Notes under the pieces: model-generated | What the model saw: only the letters and a program-made list of their open reading frames with translations | Databases searched by the model: none | Told to the model about the DNA's origin: nothing | Assembly: GCF_017377715.1 (NCBI RefSeq) | Contig: NZ_JAFVMF010000012.1 | Coordinates: 62,001 to 126,000 of the forward strand | Direction: 5' to 3' | DNA: 64,000 bases | Source: Acetobacter sacchari | GTDB lineage: Bacteria > Pseudomonadota > Alphaproteobacteria > Acetobacterales > Acetobacteraceae | In this document: positions 18,401-28,261 of the stretch, piece after piece | How positions within the stretch are numbered: position 1 is the first letter of the stretch | Layout of the letters: the number at the start of each line of letters is the position of its first letter | Position numbers and translations under genes: made by a program

Positions 18401-19669
18401 CTATTTCGGCGTCGGCGCACACTCGGCGACCATCGGCCTGTCGTTCATCACCGCTTCGGTGAAAGCTGCAGAATCTTTCAGCGACGCCAACAAGGTCGGA
18501 GAATGCGCCAGCCCCTTGTAAAGATGCGCCTGCACTGTCGAGCCCGCTGCGCACGCATCATGAACGAGCGCGAGTTGCGACGCCGGGGAGACGTCCTTGT
18601 CTGCGGTTCCGGTTCCGATGAACACCGGCTGCGCCAGCTTGAGCGTCGGATACGCCATCGCGCGGAAAGTTGGCGCCAGAGCCTGCGCAAATCCCGGCGC
18701 GAAGGCCGTTGCGGGCGTCAGCCCCGCCGCGCCGACCTGCTTGAACAGAGGATCGATGCACATCTGCGACGCGGCCTGGAACGAAGGCATAGCCGCCGGG
18801 GTAAACGCCGTCTCCGGCTTGAAGCCGGGATCGAGCGCCGCCTGCGACGCGCCGAGCAACAAAGCGTAGACAACCGTTGGGTCACCCTCGTCCGACGGCG
18901 AAACTTTCCCGTGACCGCCCTTGGCCGCCTTGCTCTTGGCGTGTTGCGCCTTCGTGATGTTCGCCAGCATCGCCTGAACGATCTGGGGACTCATATACGG
19001 TATTCCGGTCGCGACCGTCCCCTTTACGCCGAGCGTGGGTGCATAGGTAGGCGCATAGGCCGCTGCGGCGAAAGCAGCCCCAGCCCCCTGCGACTGCCCG
19101 ACGATCATGACCTTGTTGTTTAGGCCCTTGACACCCGAAAGGGCCGCCCGCACTGAATCGAGCACGCTGTAAGCTTCGGCGCGCGCGTTCAGATACGGAT
19201 GCGGGCCGGGGGTTCCCAGCCCCTGGTAATCGGTCGCGACGATCGCGAATCCGCGCTGCAGCCATGCGGAAAGATAGGCCTGATTCCGAGGCGTGACCGG
19301 ATTCTGCGAAGGCGCGCACGAGTCCGCGACGCCTACGGTGCCATGCGCCCATGCGACGATGGGCCACCCCCCTGCGGGCGGCGTCCCTGACGGAATGAAC
19401 ACTTCCCCAGTTACAGGGACGAGACCGGAGCCGGTCACGCCATCGGTGGAAAGATAAGTGATGCGCAACGACGTCCCTGCCTCGGACAGCGCATCCATAG
19501 CCGGAAGCGGTTCGGAAGACGTCAATTGACCAGCTACCTGCGGCGGAGCCTTGGGCGCTTCCGGCGACCCGGAGCAGGCGGCCAGCGCCAGCGCGACGGC
19601 AGTTGTCGCGACGTTGAGCAAACACGGCGGAGTTTTCATATGCGATGGGGGCGGACACGAGCGTGGCAT
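18401..19669 (-). CDS. Secretory lipase family lipoprotein
   Basis: 422-residue alpha/beta hydrolase of the LIP (secretory lipase) family. Lipoprotein signal with lipobox LAAC near residue 32, so probably anchored in a membrane facing the periplasm. Nucleophile elbow GQSQGAG near residue 193, acid in GTGTADKDVSP and histidine in GLAHSP near the C-terminus. IVAWAHGTVGVADSCAPS provides the oxyanion region with a cysteine, and later cysteines may pair with it. AAGGAAAAACG before the ATG at 19669 supports that start over an internal ATG at 19639. Substrate (lipid or ester) unknown. Confidence 0.78.
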   Translation of the reverse strand: MPRSCPPPSHMKTPPCLLNVATTAVALALAACSGSPEAPKAPPQVAGQLTSSEPLPAMDALSEAGTSLRITYLSTDGVTGSGLVPVTGEVFIPSGTPPAGGWPIVAWAHGTVGVADSCAPSQNPVTPRNQAYLSAWLQRGFAIVATDYQGLGTPGPHPYLNARAEAYSVLDSVRAALSGVKGLNNKVMIVGQSQGAGAAFAAAAYAPTYAPTLGVKGTVATGIPYMSPQIVQAMLANITKAQHAKSKAAKGGHGKVSPSDEGDPTVVYALLLGASQAALDPGFKPETAFTPAAMPSFQAASQMCIDPLFKQVGAAGLTPATAFAPGFAQALAPTFRAMAYPTLKLAQPVFIGTGTADKDVSPASQLALVHDACAAGSTVQAHLYKGLAHSPTLLASLKDSAAFTEAVMNDRPMVAECAPTPK

Positions 19670-20047
19670 CGTTTTTCCTTACGCGTCAGACGCGCCGTCT
19701 TGAGAGCGGCGTCGCCCGCCATAAAACAGATTCCGCACTCCCCCGTGAAGCGAAATGTCCGAAATCGGCGCTGCCGCAGTTTGACAATATTTTTGCAGCA
19801 CATTTATCGTTTCGAGATCGAATGTAACCCGAGGGAACGTCGCGCACGCATAATCCCCCCCCCAACCGCCAGACCTGCCAGCTTCCGGCCATCGACACCC
19901 GGCCAGCCATCCGCGCGTCGCTGTGGCCCGCTCGGACAGGTCACCGCCGCTCTCCAACCATCGCGACGAAACTGCGGAGCCAGCCGTCAATGAGCGGGCG
20001 GTCAGCATATCGTCTTCACATTCTCCAGTCATTTCCGGATACAGTTC
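19670..20047. other. Divergent gap with candidate promoter of the ester hydrolase
   Basis: 378 bases. A perfect TTGACA at 19781-19786 is followed after 18 bp by TATCGT, a mediocre -10, directed toward the ester hydrolase gene. Nothing else supported. Confidence 0.3.
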
Positions 20048-21955
20048 ATGAAAATACGCGCAATATTAAAAATTCTTCTGGCGACGCAGACGCTTCCCCT
20101 TACCGCGCTCGCCGCGCCGATTACCGGCCTGTTTCCGGATATGCCAGAAACCTTCAAGGTTGATTCTTCAAGTTTCAATTACGTCCGGCGCGACGTCATG
20201 ATTCCGATGCGCGACGGCGTGAAGCTGCACACGATCATTATCATTCCCAAGGGCGCGCACGACGCCGGTATGCTGATGACCCGCACTCCCTACAGCGCCG
20301 ACAAGATGGCGGCGCGCACCTCGAGCGGCGACGAAGCGTCGAGCTTGCAGGGTTATGACAACATGCCCGACGTGATCCTCGACGGAGGCTATATCCGCGT
20401 ACTGCAAGACGTGCGCGGAAAATACGAGTCCGAGGGGCGTTACGTCATGAACCGCCCGATGCGCGGCCCCCTGAACGCTACGTCGGTCGATCATTCGACC
20501 GATACCTGGGACACGATCGAATGGCTGATCCACAACGTTCCCGAAAGCAACGGCAAGGTCGGCGTGATTGGCGTGTCCTATGACGGCTATACCGCCCTGA
20601 CTGCGCTTGTGCACCCTCATCCGGCGCTGAAGGTTTCTGTGCCGATGAACCCCATGGTGGATGGGTGGATGGGAGACGACTGGTTCCACAACGGTGCGTT
20701 CCGTGAAGAAATGCTTCCGTACGTCTATGAGCAGGACGGCACGCCAAAGAACACCGTAAAATGGTGGGCCAGCCAATACGACGGGTACGACCTCTATCTG
20801 AATGGCGTATCGGCTGGCGCCGTTGGCAAGTCACGCGGGATGGAGCAGATCGGCTTCTTCCGCGCCCTGCTCGCCCATCCTGCTTACGATTCCTTCTGGC
20901 AGGCTCAGGCGATGGACAAGATTCTCGCCAGCGAAGGCCTCAAGGTCCCTACCATGCTGGTGCACAGCCTCTGGGATCAGGAGGATATCTACGGCGCACT
21001 TGCAACTTATTACGCGCTCCATCGATCGCCCGCGTCGAGCGCCAACCTCTATCTGGTCATGGGACCGTGGAACCACGGAGGGGAGATCAAGGCGGCGAGC
21101 ACGTTGGGCCCGGTGGCCCTGCGTTCCGACACAGGTTATTATTTTCGCAAGAACGTTCTCGAACCTTTCCTTGCCCACTACCTGAAAGACGCCACGACGC
21201 CCCTGCCCGCCCGCGTCACACGTTTCCGGACCGGGGACAACGTATGGGAGACAACGGACGCGTTGCCGCCAGCTGCCTGCGCCTCCGGTTGTGAAGCTTT
21301 GCATTTTCAGGCGAACCACGGACTGGGCTTCAGCACGCCGGGTTCGGACGCCAGTCCCGTGAACTACGTCGCCGATCCCGCGCACCCGGTTCCCTATATT
21401 CCGCGGCCGATCCGCCCCAAGGGCATGGAGGGATCGCCCTGGCCTTACTGGCTGGCGACCGACCAGCGCAACGTTACAGCGCGAACGGACGTCGCTACCT
21501 TCACTTCTCCGGTGTTGACGCAGCCTGTCACCCTTCGCGGCGAACCGCTCGTGCATCTGACAGCGTCCACGACGGGAACAGATGGTGATTTCGTGGTGAA
21601 GTTGATTGACGTCTATCCTGACGAGGTCGCGGACCAGCGGGAGATGGGCGGTTACCAGTTCATGGTGAGCGCGGACATCCTGCGTGGCCGGTATCGGAAC
21701 GGCTTCGACAAGCCGGAGGCCGTCCCGGCAAATACCCCGCAATTGTACAAGTTTCCGTTGCCTATGACGAACCACACGTTCTTGCCTGGCCATCGGATTA
21801 TGGTGCAGGTCCAGTCGAGCTGGTTTCCTCTCTACGACCGAAACCCGCAGACTTATGTCGACAATATCTTTTTGGCGCCGGCTGACTCATACAAACCGGC
21901 GACCGTTTCCATTGATGTGAAGGGAAGCTGGATCGAGGTCCCGCTGCAGAAGTAA
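20048..21955 (+). CDS. Alpha-amino acid ester hydrolase
   Basis: 635-residue exported serine hydrolase (X-Pro dipeptidyl-peptidase/CocE fold). Enzymes of this family hydrolyse, and transacylate from, alpha-amino acid esters and amides, including beta-lactam side chains. Signal peptide is residues 1-23 (cleavage ALA-AP). Catalytic triad by motif: S177 in GVSYDG, D310 in SLWDQED and H343 in GPWNHGG. The carboxylate cluster that binds the substrate ammonium group is also present: D211 in GWMGDDWF, and E312, D313. All six residues keep a constant offset of 3 from the numbering I recall for the Xanthomonas citri enzyme (S174, D208, D307, E309, D310, H340). The C-terminal 200 residues are the jelly-roll domain. 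The preferred natural substrate is not known. Confidence 0.85.
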   Translation: MKIRAILKILLATQTLPLTALAAPITGLFPDMPETFKVDSSSFNYVRRDVMIPMRDGVKLHTIIIIPKGAHDAGMLMTRTPYSADKMAARTSSGDEASSLQGYDNMPDVILDGGYIRVLQDVRGKYESEGRYVMNRPMRGPLNATSVDHSTDTWDTIEWLIHNVPESNGKVGVIGVSYDGYTALTALVHPHPALKVSVPMNPMVDGWMGDDWFHNGAFREEMLPYVYEQDGTPKNTVKWWASQYDGYDLYLNGVSAGAVGKSRGMEQIGFFRALLAHPAYDSFWQAQAMDKILASEGLKVPTMLVHSLWDQEDIYGALATYYALHRSPASSANLYLVMGPWNHGGEIKAASTLGPVALRSDTGYYFRKNVLEPFLAHYLKDATTPLPARVTRFRTGDNVWETTDALPPAACASGCEALHFQANHGLGFSTPGSDASPVNYVADPAHPVPYIPRPIRPKGMEGSPWPYWLATDQRNVTARTDVATFTSPVLTQPVTLRGEPLVHLTASTTGTDGDFVVKLIDVYPDEVADQREMGGYQFMVSADILRGRYRNGFDKPEAVPANTPQLYKFPLPMTNHTFLPGHRIMVQVQSSWFPLYDRNPQTYVDNIFLAPADSYKPATVSIDVKGSWIEVPLQK

Positions 21956-22114
21956 GCCTTGGCAAGGAAGCGGGCGAGTCTCAGGCAGACGTGAACGCTT
22001 CCTTAAAAAACTCCTTCAGAACGCCCTGAATGAACAGAACAAATTTTCTTCAGCCAGAAACACGACGACGGCGCGCGGAATCAATATGCCGCGCGACTGC
22101 GTGCCACTAAATGT

Positions 22115-24484
22115 TCAGTAAACCATGCTCAGTTCGCCCAGGAACATTCGACCTGCGGACGGCGTAACGCGGTTAGAAAAGAGGCTCTGATAATTCAAGC
22201 GATTGGCGAGGTTGTAACCGTTCATTGAAATTTTCCAGTGCTCGTTGAAGCGGTGAGAAATGACGGCGCTGAAATCAAGATTAGCTGGCGCGCGCACTGT
22301 ATTGGCAGCATTGAGCCAAACATGCTGACGCCAGGTCACGCCTCCACCGACCATGAAATTGTACGGCTTGTTGGAGAACGCGTTATAGGCGGTCCAGAGC
22401 GTCGCCTGATTATGGGGAACATACTGGACGTTCTTGCCTCGATTGGCGGCGGTGGCGGATGACGTCGTATCGCTGTCGTACAGCGCATACGTCGCCGTCA
22501 CGTTCCAGCCCGGCAGGATGACGCCTCCGGCAGAAAGCTCGAGACCCTGGTTACGCTGCCTGTCAGAGGAACTTTCAATTTGCCCCGTCACAGGATCCGC
22601 GTTGAGAGCATTCCCTTTATCCAGACGGAACAATGAAGCCGTAAAGCCCATGCGATCATGGAACAGGCTGTACTTTGCGCCAACCTCGTAAAGCTGCGCT
22701 TTTTCCGGGCTGGCGAATGAATTCGTGCCCGGGCGGATCGGAACGGAGCCGTTGGTGACGTACATACCCATCGGCGTCGTCGAGCTTGCCCACGTAAAGT
22801 AATAGGTCTGATGGCTGTCCGGGGTGACGATCAGGCTTACGTTGGGATTGAATACGCCGCTGACGTCATGAAAATGCTTATCGGGGTATTTTGAGACATC
22901 TCCTCCGGTGACATTGTACGTAGTCTGCCAGCGGTCCCAACGAAAACCACCTTTGACTGAAAGCCAGTCGGTGAACCAGACTTGGTCGAACAGGAATAAT
23001 CCGGTGTCAAAGCCATAGCCGTTGCTGTTGGCTTTTGCGCCGATTCCGCCCAGATTGACTAATCCACCGGGGTTGGAATCGCCCGATACGAGGTCAAGAT
23101 TTCCTACGTAAGGATTAGGGTTGACCAGACTCGCATAGGGTTTGGCCTTCAGATATGTCGACTGTTCACGTCGGTCGCTGACACGCTCGAGATCAAAGCC
23201 CGCCACGAGTTGGTGTTTCAAAAACCCGGTTCTGAAATTCGCGACCATTGACGCGACGTTTTGAACGGACCAACTTTGTTGCTGGTAGGGAAGCGGCGCC
23301 ATATACGTGCCCGCGCCGACCCCTTTACCAGCGCCGTTGGGGCCCGAGCGAGCGACAAGAGCGTTGGCCGCATTTCCATCAAAATAATTATCTACGCAAG
23401 TCGTGTCGCACGTAGCTTTTGACGCAGCAAAGGTGCGATAGTACTGACCGCCCCGAAGGTCATCATAAAACATAATATGGTCATTTAATTTATAGGTAAA
23501 GCGAGCCGTCTCCATATTGTCGTTTGTGGCGTTTTGATCACTGCTCGTTCCATAGAAATTCGTTCTGCGAATACCATATGCAGTGATCGGTTGGCCGTAG
23601 GCCGCTCCAGGCTTCGTGACCACTGGAACCCCGAAATCCGGAACCGAGTTTTCCGACTGATGCATATACTGCAGCACAAGCGTCGCACGTTTACCCAATC
23701 CAAAGGCAATGGACGGCGCCACGCCCCAACGGTGCGAATAAATATAATCGCGGCCAACGACGTTGTGTTCGTCGCCCATGCCTGAAAGCTGGAAAGCCGT
23801 GGAATCATTTATCTTCTGGTTGATATCCAATGTTCCCCGATAATAACTGCCCGACCCTCCGGAAAATTCTGCAGCGTAGCGGTTCGCCAGCGTGGGCGAT
23901 TTCGTGATCATATTAATGGCGCCGCCAGTGGTGCCATTGCCGAACACCTCAGACGAAGGTCCTTTTATGACGGACACCGTTTCAAGGTTAAATGAGTCCC
24001 TTGAATATACACCAAAATCTCTCAATCCATCTTCATAGATATCGTTCTGGGCCTGAAAACCTCTGATAAGAAACTGATCGCCGTTCATTCCACCGGCGCC
24101 TTCGCCGATCGATGATGTCACGCCCGGCACATTGCGCAGCGCCTCATCCAAAGATTTCACGTTCTGCTGTCGCATCAGCTCCTGAGGCACCACGTCGATC
24201 GTTTGCGCCGTGTGAAGCACGTCCTGCGGCATTCTGGACAGGCCGAGATTCTGATGCATGGTGTTGAAACCATGCCCTTTAACGGTCAGGTTCTCCACAT
24301 CCCCGCTTTCGAAATTGCGGTTGGAATTTGGCGCTTTCTGATTTTTCTTCTCGTGCAGCCTGTCGGCAGGGACGTCCCCTCGTCCGGAAGCGCCGATGGC
24401 ATCCGAAGCATTCGCATGGCTCAGGGCAAACAGAGTGCCCGCGACAGACAGCGGCGCGACGCAACGTCGGATCAAATCACTCAT
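22115..24484 (-). CDS. TonB-dependent siderophore receptor
   Basis: 789-residue outer-membrane receptor resembling Fiu/FoxA-type siderophore receptors. Signal peptide MSDLIRRCVAPLSVAGTLFA, TonB box ENLTVKG near residue 65, plug with QFLIRGFQAQNDIYEDGLRD and VSVIKGPSSEVFGNGTTGG, then a 22-strand barrel ending in VY. Two cysteines (CDTTC) in an extracellular loop are likely disulfide-bonded. The frame opens at 24523, but the ATG at 24484 starts the signal peptide. No STN domain, so no sigma-factor signalling. Probably iron-regulated; inverted repeats lie upstream. Confidence 0.87.
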   Translation of the reverse strand: MSDLIRRCVAPLSVAGTLFALSHANASDAIGASGRGDVPADRLHEKKNQKAPNSNRNFESGDVENLTVKGHGFNTMHQNLGLSRMPQDVLHTAQTIDVVPQELMRQQNVKSLDEALRNVPGVTSSIGEGAGGMNGDQFLIRGFQAQNDIYEDGLRDFGVYSRDSFNLETVSVIKGPSSEVFGNGTTGGAINMITKSPTLANRYAAEFSGGSGSYYRGTLDINQKINDSTAFQLSGMGDEHNVVGRDYIYSHRWGVAPSIAFGLGKRATLVLQYMHQSENSVPDFGVPVVTKPGAAYGQPITAYGIRRTNFYGTSSDQNATNDNMETARFTYKLNDHIMFYDDLRGGQYYRTFAASKATCDTTCVDNYFDGNAANALVARSGPNGAGKGVGAGTYMAPLPYQQQSWSVQNVASMVANFRTGFLKHQLVAGFDLERVSDRREQSTYLKAKPYASLVNPNPYVGNLDLVSGDSNPGGLVNLGGIGAKANSNGYGFDTGLFLFDQVWFTDWLSVKGGFRWDRWQTTYNVTGGDVSKYPDKHFHDVSGVFNPNVSLIVTPDSHQTYYFTWASSTTPMGMYVTNGSVPIRPGTNSFASPEKAQLYEVGAKYSLFHDRMGFTASLFRLDKGNALNADPVTGQIESSSDRQRNQGLELSAGGVILPGWNVTATYALYDSDTTSSATAANRGKNVQYVPHNQATLWTAYNAFSNKPYNFMVGGGVTWRQHVWLNAANTVRAPANLDFSAVISHRFNEHWKISMNGYNLANRLNYQSLFSNRVTPSAGRMFLGELSMVY

Positions 24485-24545
24485 CGGAAACTCGGCCCTC
24501 TCTCTTGAACTCGCACAAAACACCTACGAGACAATGTTTCTGAAT

Positions 24546-24592
24546 GTGACTTACGTCACGGTACCGAAGATGTAAATGCGAATTGGTCGCAT
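24546..24592. promoter_or_regulatory. Two inverted repeats upstream of the siderophore receptor
   Basis: GTGAC-N4-GTCAC (24546-24559) and ATGCGA-N5-TCGCAT (24576-24592) lie 62-108 bases before the receptor start in an AT-rich region (24485-24830). They look like regulator half-sites. I cannot assign them to Fur or another factor. Confidence 0.35.
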
Positions 24593-24855
24593 AAAATGAC
24601 TCGAGAGTTGTTTGCTGCTATCAACCGTGCATTAGATTGCTTGCTCGATAAATCAAAACAAAACGAAAATACGACTACGTCTGACAGGATTAAGCCGAGA
24701 AAATTCAGCGAATCTCTTATAAATTCCTTTGAAATTATTATGAATAATAAAGAAATATATCGGATTTTACCCGCATATGGCGGAGACTGACGCACCATGG
24801 GGCTGCCGATAGCCGAGCAAAATTCAGACTTATTTCATTCGCACAAAACTGCGTG

Positions 24856-24889
24856 CGGCGGCTGGAACGGTTATGGGTTCCAGCCGCCG
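24856..24889 (-). terminator. 13-bp hairpin terminator of the serine-hydrolase operon
   Basis: CGGCGGCTGGAAC (24856-24868) pairs perfectly with 24877-24889 around an 8-base loop. Read on the minus strand it is followed by GCACGCAGTTTTGTG, a weak T tract. It lies 100 bases after the stop of the 24990-26177 gene. Confidence 0.6.
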
Positions 24890-24989
24890 TCAGATTTCTC
24901 GTATTGCAACTTTGTCTATATACATAAAACCATATTCAAAGGAGGGAGGCCGCCCTCAACAGACGTCCGCAGTGCAGCCTCTCGCCAGC

Positions 24990-26177
24990 TCAGATCGAAA
25001 GCGACCTCGCCACGGCTGTCGCGACGTCCTTACGTAGACGCACCACCCCTCCATGGCCGTCCGGATGCACCCGATTGGTCAGCAGAGTCACAAAACAATT
25101 ATTTTTCGGGTCGATCCACAATGATGTTCCGGTAAACCCGGTATGGCCAAATGACTCTTGCGAAAAGCGCTCTCCACGCGGCGTCGCATAACGCGAGGAG
25201 ATATCCCACCCAAAGCCACGCTGTTCGGCGCGCCCAGCGGGTTGCTGCGGCGTGGTCATCATCATCAGCGTCCCTCGCGAGAGCGGGAAACGGCTGTCAC
25301 GCCCGGCGCGACGATCGAGCAGCGCCGTAGAGTACGTGGCCACATCCGTCGCTGTCGAGAACAGCCCTGCATGTCCAGCATAGCCGCCCATCCGGCGCGC
25401 TGTCGGATCATGCACGACCCCGCGCAACATGACGCCGTGTTCGTCGAACTGGGTCGGCGCCACCCGCGCGCGCGTCGACGCCCCCGGCAAAAAGGCTGAG
25501 TCCCTCATCCCCAGCGGCGTCAGAATATGCGTCGCGGCGTAATCTGGAAGCGTTCTTCCGCTGATGCGTTCGACAAGAAAACCCAATGCTATGAAATTGA
25601 TGTCGCTGTAAACGAACGTCTCGCCGGGCGGATGGATCGGCGTTGCTGCAACGACGCGATGCCATGCCTGCGTCCGCCCCGACCACGGCTGGTCGAGCGC
25701 AAGATCGGGCGGCAGGCCAGAATAATGCGTCAGCAACAGCCTCAGCGTGATCGCCGCCTTTCCGTTGGCGGCGAAGTCCGGCAAGTAGCGGGCGAGCGGC
25801 TGGTCGACGTCCAGCTTGCCCTGTTCGACAAGCTGCATAACCGCCAGAGCTGTGATCATGGGTTTGGTGAGAGACGCCATGTCGAACACGGTGTCCCAGG
25901 TCATCAGTTCAGCGACTGGCGTTACGGCGCGGCGACCGAACACGGCGCTGTGCACGATGCGACCGGACCGCCCCACTGCCAGCACCGCGCCGGGACATGC
26001 GCTCGTGGCGATCGCGTCACTTACTGCGGCGTCCGCCGCCGCGAACGACGGTTCTGGAGCAAACAGCGGCGTCTCACCCACGCGGGACACACAACCTGCA
26101 AGCAGCGCTCCGGACGTCAGAAGGCCGGCCGTACGCAGCGCCAGACGGCGCTCCTGATTTACTGCACGCTCCATCAC
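24990..26177 (-). CDS. Beta-lactamase-fold serine hydrolase (lipoprotein)
   Basis: 395-residue class C beta-lactamase/DD-peptidase-fold enzyme. The lipobox LLAGC near residue 29 predicts a lipid anchor. The active-site triad motifs are SLTK (S-x-x-K, near residue 103), YSD (near residue 190) and HTG (near residue 345). EstB-type esterases, D-aminopeptidases and PBP-like hydrolases share them, so substrate cannot be told. The gene start overlaps the stop of the next upstream serine hydrolase by 4 bases (ATGA), so the two are translated together. Confidence 0.82.
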   Translation of the reverse strand: MMERAVNQERRLALRTAGLLTSGALLAGCVSRVGETPLFAPEPSFAAADAAVSDAIATSACPGAVLAVGRSGRIVHSAVFGRRAVTPVAELMTWDTVFDMASLTKPMITALAVMQLVEQGKLDVDQPLARYLPDFAANGKAAITLRLLLTHYSGLPPDLALDQPWSGRTQAWHRVVAATPIHPPGETFVYSDINFIALGFLVERISGRTLPDYAATHILTPLGMRDSAFLPGASTRARVAPTQFDEHGVMLRGVVHDPTARRMGGYAGHAGLFSTATDVATYSTALLDRRAGRDSRFPLSRGTLMMMTTPQQPAGRAEQRGFGWDISSRYATPRGERFSQESFGHTGFTGTSLWIDPKNNCFVTLLTNRVHPDGHGGVVRLRKDVATAVARSLSI

Positions 26178-27802
26178 GAATGGTCCGAAATCTTGCGCGG
26201 ATGCAGATCCTGAGCGTCAAAGCTGAAATCCGATCCTAAAAGCTGCATCTTCATTCCTGTAATTTTACCTTCGACATCGCGCTCGAACTGCACGTAGCAA
26301 TCGTCCTCGCCATCCTGAGCGCGATTGTCCCAACGCGCGACAAACAGGTCGTGCGGCAGGGCCGATAATGTTCCCGCCAACCCATCAGCTTTCGAGAATG
26401 TCAGCCGCAGGTCTCCTCCACGCCTTGTGACGAAAATATCGCCGCGCCAGTCGTCGCGATAGGCGCCAAGGTAATCCCGCTGCTCGTCCGACGAAAGTTG
26501 GTGAAAGGGCCGAGCGGGAGAACCGGGACCACGAACCGACGCCTGCTCAGCGTTCGCCGCTTTCTTCGCGTCCTCTTCCTTTTTCCAATGCCCGATCCAG
26601 TCGTCGCTTCCGCCCTTCACAACGTAGGAACTCAGGGTCGTCGCTATTGAATAGGTTGCGTTGTGATCGTCGTGATTGGTCAGAACGACAATCGCGGTCC
26701 CGAGTTCGGGCAGGAAATTCACATAGCTGACCATGCCGTTGATCGTGCCGGTGTGCCAGACGCGCCGTTGTCCGTAAAAATCTTCGATGAACCAGCCATA
26801 TCCGTAAGCCCGGAAATGCGTTTTCGTCGCCTCCGCCGTATCAGGCAGCGGCAGCAAGGCGTGCGGCGCCCAGACCTCATCGCGTCGGGCGCGGCTGAAG
26901 ATCGTCTTGCCCTCCGGCGTAACGCCGCCGTTGAGATAGATCTGCGCCCAGCGACTAACGCCGTCCGCGCTGCACCACACGCCGCCAGCGGGCGCCACTG
27001 CGGGTAGTCTCAGCCCTTCGCGAACAGGCAAGGGACCGCCTTCCCCCTGCCCCGTCGCGACATCAGCCTCCTCACGGGTCGGCGGCGTGCTCTGGCATGC
27101 GGGCAGGCCTGCAGCGTCGATCAAACGCGACTGCAAAAATCGCTCCCAGCTTTGTCCACTCACACGCTCGATCACGGAGCCTGCAACGACGTAAAGCAGG
27201 TTGTTATAGGCGTATGTGGTCCTGAACGGCGCTGTGAAAGGCATAGAGGGTAGCGCCGCGAGGACCTCCTTGCGTGTGAACGTGCTGTGGGAAAACAGCA
27301 TGAGATCGCCCGCCCCCAGTCCCATGCCGCTGTGATGGGTCAGAAGGTCGGAAATCCGAAAATCGCGCGTGATCCACGGGTCCGATACGCGAAATTCAGG
27401 CAGATGATCGATAACGCGGTCGTCCCACCGCAACTTGCCCTCGTCGACCAGCACGGAAAGCGCCGTGGTTGTGAACTCCTTGCTGTTGGAGCCAATCGCA
27501 AACAGGGTGCGGGCGTCTACCGCCGGACTGGCCTTGTCTTCCGCGCGACGACCATAGCCGCGCGTAAAGACGATCTTTCCGTCATGCACAATGCCGATGG
27601 CGATTCCGGGAACGTCGAACGCGCGTCGCGTACGTTCAACCGTCGTGTCGATGATCGCCTCGGTCAAACCCGGAGGAAGCCCGGCCTGCGCGGACGCGGG
27701 CACAGGCGCAGCTACGGCGGAAGATGCGCCTGTGATCACAGCGACAGCAATAAACTCTTTGGAGCAGAGACACACCCACCGACAAAACGCATTTGTTTTC
27801 AT
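26174..27802 (-). CDS. Beta-lactamase-fold serine hydrolase with C-terminal beta domain
   Basis: 542 residues. Signal peptide about 1-32 (AVAA-PVPASAQ). Catalytic domain about 45-400 with S-x-x-K in GSNSKEF (near 106), YNN (near 200) and HTGTINGMVSY (near 350). The C-terminal 130 residues form a lipocalin-like beta domain (YLGAYRDDWRGDIFVTRRGGDLRLTF) often attached to this family. It is the first gene of a two-gene operon with the lipoprotein paralogue. Peptidase, esterase or beta-lactam acyl-transfer activity are all possible. Confidence 0.82.
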   Translation of the reverse strand: MKTNAFCRWVCLCSKEFIAVAVITGASSAVAAPVPASAQAGLPPGLTEAIIDTTVERTRRAFDVPGIAIGIVHDGKIVFTRGYGRRAEDKASPAVDARTLFAIGSNSKEFTTTALSVLVDEGKLRWDDRVIDHLPEFRVSDPWITRDFRISDLLTHHSGMGLGAGDLMLFSHSTFTRKEVLAALPSMPFTAPFRTTYAYNNLLYVVAGSVIERVSGQSWERFLQSRLIDAAGLPACQSTPPTREEADVATGQGEGGPLPVREGLRLPAVAPAGGVWCSADGVSRWAQIYLNGGVTPEGKTIFSRARRDEVWAPHALLPLPDTAEATKTHFRAYGYGWFIEDFYGQRRVWHTGTINGMVSYVNFLPELGTAIVVLTNHDDHNATYSIATTLSSYVVKGGSDDWIGHWKKEEDAKKAANAEQASVRGPGSPARPFHQLSSDEQRDYLGAYRDDWRGDIFVTRRGGDLRLTFSKADGLAGTLSALPHDLFVARWDNRAQDGEDDCYVQFERDVEGKITGMKMQLLGSDFSFDAQDLHPRKISDHS

Positions 27803-28261
27803 AATGAGTTTTACGACCGCCCCGGAAACGTCACGCCTCCGGAAAGATAAAGCATGAAACGCCGCCGCCGCCCATCACGAAACGCGGCTGTCTCCCAATT
27901 TCCAGCCTGTTGGCATTTATGTCGGCTGTAGCTACGCGGGGAGCGTAAACGATCGTATCTGATGACGGCTCAGCCATAGCGGGGCAAATCGCTCACTCCC
28001 TGCGGTAGCGAGTTCGCCACGACTGCGCTGTCGAGTCACTGCGCCAACGTATCAGTATCCTATTCGCAAGCGCGTCGCCGCAAAACGCTGCGTTTGTTCA
28101 TATAGCTGACGAACGGCCATATCGCCGCTCTACCTGGGAAAACAGGTCTTCGCCAAACCGGCGGGGCCTTCGAGGCCGGGATGGTTCGTTTGAGACCCGA
28201 CGGCCACCACCGCCAGAAGAAAAAAGTCCGGACGTATGGCGGCCTTATCGATCCATGACGA
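27803..28261. other. Gap between serine hydrolase operon and thrS
   Basis: 459 bases. An open frame on the minus strand (28060-28599) overlaps thrS and is a shadow. GGCCT-TCG-AGGCC (28165-28177) is a small hairpin downstream of thrS that could help terminate it, but the T run is short. Confidence 0.35.

Noticed and set aside
24556-24798. 80-codon minus-strand frame before the siderophore receptor
   Set aside because: AT-rich intergenic DNA, no ribosome site, and it covers the inverted repeats and probable promoter.
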